Part shown: piece after piece, positions 62,061 through 64,000 of the stretch
How the letters are laid out: every line of letters starts with the position of its first letter
Position numbering within the stretch: position 1 is the stretch's first letter
Assembly: GCF_900106795.1 (NCBI RefSeq)
Contig: NZ_FNNS01000017.1
Location: forward strand, 17,405 to 81,404
Origin: Aequorivita viscosa
GTDB lineage: Bacteria; Bacteroidota; Bacteroidia; Flavobacteriales; Flavobacteriaceae
Reading direction: 5' to 3'
DNA length: 64,000 nt
Notes under the pieces: model-generated
Databases searched by the model: none
What the model was told of the DNA's origin: nothing
The model's input: the letters and a program-made list of their open reading frames with translations, nothing else
Made by a program: the position numbers and the translations under genes

Positions 62061-62651
62061 TTAATTTATTGATTTTAAAAGCTGTGCTTCTAATAGTTGA
62101 TTTCTTTTTTCTTTAAGCGACTTGTAAATATATTGTTCTTTTTGAGCAAGCTTAGCCACTTTTGCAATCTTTATCTGGATTTCTAAAGACGGTAACTGCA
62201 ATGGAATATTTTCAACCACTTCTTTGTTAATACTTAAAGAATAAGTTCCTACAGCATATTCTTGAAAATACTGTTGCACCTTGCTTTTATTAATATACCA
62301 AGCCACAAAATTTGGCTCTGCCTTTAAGGCATCTACTTTAATTACATAAAACACCGAACTTGCAACTGACGGCAATGCATCCTCAAGTTCAAAAACAGTA
62401 GCAAAATTGTTAGCACCCTTTGAAATAAAAAGGATATCACCTTTTTCCAGATAGTATTTTTTCTTAATTTCAGCTGCGTCTATGAAAGTACACTCATTAC
62501 CTATGGAAGTATATTCATTTTCCATATCTTTTAACTGCACGACACGCAAGTTACCTTTAGGAGAACCATTTATTTTTCCCCTAAAAGAATAACCGGAAGC
62601 AATGCCACCAGGCTTTATTATGGATTTTAATATAGTTTTCTTACTAGTCAT
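62061..62651 (-). CDS. Half-size HsdS-like specificity protein
   Basis: A 196-residue protein with only one target-recognition domain and a single spacer helix. It begins GYSFRGKINGSPKGNLRVVQL, has a TRD core with GDILFISKGANNFATVFELE, and ends with IPLQLPSLEIQIKIAKVAKL and the coiled coil KSLKEKRNQLLEAQLLKSIN. Full HsdS has two TRDs. Single-TRD proteins can form a dimer that reads a palindromic site. It leads the operon, before HsdM. Confidence 0.85.
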   Translation of the reverse strand: MTSKKTILKSIIKPGGIASGYSFRGKINGSPKGNLRVVQLKDMENEYTSIGNECTFIDAAEIKKKYYLEKGDILFISKGANNFATVFELEDALPSVASSVFYVIKVDALKAEPNFVAWYINKSKVQQYFQEYAVGTYSLSINKEVVENIPLQLPSLEIQIKIAKVAKLAQKEQYIYKSLKEKRNQLLEAQLLKSIN

Positions 62652-63241
62652 ACTATTACCTATTACCTACATAATTATTACGATGTAAATATAGTAGTAT
62701 TTCAGAAGTTATTACCGTAAATTACAACATAATCGCTATACTGCATCTTTTATGTGTCTTAATACCTAATATCTTAAAATTTATTGGACTAATTTAGAGC
62801 ATTTGAAGATCAAAGTTTTACGAGATTTTGCATTTGGGGCAAATTAATCGGAGTGGAATCTCTCTAATCATTTATCCCAACAAAACATTTAAAAAGAGCA
62901 TAAATGTCAGCTTGCAATTCCACTTTTAAACCGTATAGCGGCAGTTTTATAGCAATTGGCACACAATAGTCCGCCACAGCAACATCTACGTTCGATTAAC
63001 TCGTTTTAAACAAAATCGAAACGCACCGTATATTGGGTATTTGGAGGGCTTTGTTCGAGTCTTGTTCGAGTCTTGTTCGAGTCTCGTTCGAATCACCTTC
63101 ACAAAGATGGGGGGCTATTCGAACAATCTTCGAACAAGTATAAACTGAGGGTAGTATAATAGAACTATTGGACGGGGTGGTTTTGGGGATTAGGTTTTAT
63201 TTGGATTGCTATATATCAGTGCCGAGCAGCACCCATTTTCA
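62652..63241. other. Gene-free stretch with 11-bp direct and inverted repeats
   Basis: No gene is supported. It probably contains the promoter of the R-M operon (a TATATTTA near 62692 on the minus strand). Bases 63051-63137 hold the repeat cluster. The part around 62880-63000 is unexplained. Confidence 0.5.
63051..63137. repeat. 11-bp tandem repeat with an inverted pair downstream
   Basis: TTGTTCGAGTC is repeated exactly at 63051-63061, 63062-63072 and 63073-63083, with a variant copy at 63084-63094. An inverted, 11-bp-spaced pair follows: TTCGAACAATC (63118-63128) and TTCGAACAA (63129-63137), which can pair with the first units. Confidence 0.9.
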
Positions 63242-63817
63242 CTACTTTTTCCCTCCCCCACTCACAATCCGCGATATAATCCCTTTCTGGTTTGTGAATT
63301 CAGCTATTACAACTCCTGCAAGGTGGATTACGATGAAGCCTACGAGATAATAAACACCAAGTTCGTGAATTTCTTCCACTGGTTTTTTCCAGTCTTTTGG
63401 TCCCCATTCTATTAAGAGTCCAGTAATTAAGGATCCGACAACGCAGATATAAAAAATGATATAGGCCCATTTTTGAAATTTCACTTTCAACGACAGTTCT
63501 TTGGCAAGTGGGTTTGGGAATTTCATTTTCCCAAAGAAAGGAAGTGTAAACCGAATGCTAAACAATCCAACTAAAACATAGCCCAGATAGATATGCCACT
63601 CCCACATGGGTTTCCGGATTTGTTTTGCCAGGAGCACGGCCTCGTCATACGACAAGGTCTGGTTGGTGGTTTTTAAATATTCCTGGATAATATCTGCCAT
63701 ATTGTATTTATTCATCCAAGTCAATCGCAAGAAGATTGTTATCAATAAAAGTAGAAATGTAATCGCTATTGCCCAATGGATAATTCGGTAAACTTTAGTG
63801 TAGGTTGTTGTTTCCAT
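63242..63817 (-). CDS. Cytochrome b561/b6-like membrane protein
   Basis: A di-haem cytochrome b-type protein of 191 residues. Four helices carry the likely haem ligands His14 (RIIHWAIA), His75 (WEWHIYLGY), His151 (EEIHELGVYY) and His165 (FIVIHLAGVV). Other features are GKMKFPNPL and the loop EWGPKDWKK. The start is ATG 63817, giving METTTYTKVYRIIHW. A longer frame from 63853 is possible. It would shuttle electrons across the inner membrane. The partner is not in the window. Confidence 0.88.
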   Translation of the reverse strand: METTTYTKVYRIIHWAIAITFLLLLITIFLRLTWMNKYNMADIIQEYLKTTNQTLSYDEAVLLAKQIRKPMWEWHIYLGYVLVGLFSIRFTLPFFGKMKFPNPLAKELSLKVKFQKWAYIIFYICVVGSLITGLLIEWGPKDWKKPVEEIHELGVYYLVGFIVIHLAGVVIAEFTNQKGIISRIVSGGGKK

Positions 63818-63913
63818 GATTTTATTGTTTTTGAATGTTGGAAGTATGCGCACTTCTAAAAATAATCAAAAAATTACTTGGTGCTTTAGTTTTACCGATT
63901 TAATAAGGCTATT

Positions 63914-63955
63914 AAAGACCTACAAGGAGGTCTTTTCCGATTATCATCGGAAAAG
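63914..63955. repeat. Two overlapping hairpins near the right edge
   Basis: AAAGACCT/AGGTCTTT (63914-63921 and 63928-63935) overlaps CTTTTCCGA/TCGGAAAAG (63932-63940 and 63947-63955). Both share bases 63932-63935, so only one can form at a time. They lie 97 bases or more upstream of the cytochrome b start. Confidence 0.65.
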
Positions 63956-64000
63956 ACGACACCTTGCAGGACAGTCACCAACCGTACATATTCCTATCTC

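Noticed and set aside
47937..62651. BREX or DISARM system
   Set aside because: No pglZ, brxC, drmA or drmB-like genes. The genes are those of a type I R-M operon with accessories.
56473..62651. Phase-variable hsdS inversion locus
   Set aside because: Both S genes are on the same strand, no recombinase gene is near, and I see no long inverted repeats shared by them.
63051..63137. CRISPR array
   Set aside because: The units are 11 bp, adjacent without spacers, and no cas genes are near.

Overview
The window looks like a chromosome segment of a low-GC Bacteroidota bacterium, most likely a marine or soil Flavobacteriaceae (an Aequorivita/Gillisia-like relative is my impression only). Support: repeated promoter -7 elements of the Bacteroidota form TAnnTTTG, little Shine-Dalgarno signal, an alternative Bacteroidota-type GlmU, type B ribosomal protein L31, DUF4199 membrane proteins, and a secreted protein with a type IX secretion (T9SS) sorting domain. 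I found no rRNA, tRNA or CRISPR array.

Region 1 (0-45 kb) is mostly ordinary core genome. It holds carB and rpmH, a lytic transglycosylase, mtaB, a peptide-binding lipoprotein, the alternative glmU, rpmE2, and a glycosyltransferase, phosphohexomutase and ABC exporter cluster. An ECF sigma factor locus has a membrane protein and a Spy-like protein beside it. A PadR-PspC-head-GIN operon follows, then ohr, meaB, a lipid kinase, an LTA-synthase-like sulfatase with a phosphatase, GT2 and PAP2 genes, a MATE exporter, catalase, several lipoproteins, and a divergent LysR/LysE pair. Many starts can be fixed because TAnnTTTG lies just upstream of, or over, the longest possible reading frame.

Region 2 (about 44.7-47.9 kb) is a decayed border: a 5'-truncated WYL-domain gene, a frameshifted unknown gene, an XRE regulator with a premature TAA, dispersed repeats, and 11-bp tandem repeats.

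Region 3 (about 47.9-62.7 kb) is a defence island read entirely on the minus strand. In transcription order it holds a half-size HsdS, HsdM, a truncated KilA-N protein, a RhuM-like protein, a KAP-family P-loop NTPase, full-length HsdS, an OLD/TOPRIM ATPase-nuclease, a scar made of an hsdR 5' fragment and an hsdS 3' fragment, a RelE/ParE toxin-antitoxin pair, HsdR, a YgjP-type metallopeptidase, and a HigB/HigA-ImmA pair. Overlapping stop and start codons link KilA-N/RhuM/KAP and HsdS/OLD, so these accessory genes are built into the type I restriction-modification operon. The scar suggests that two hsdS-accessory-hsdR units were once in tandem and collapsed by deletion. This composite operon is the best candidate in the window for an under-described system.

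Region 4 (62.7-64 kb) has an unexplained intergenic stretch with direct and inverted 11-bp repeats and a cytochrome b561-like gene.
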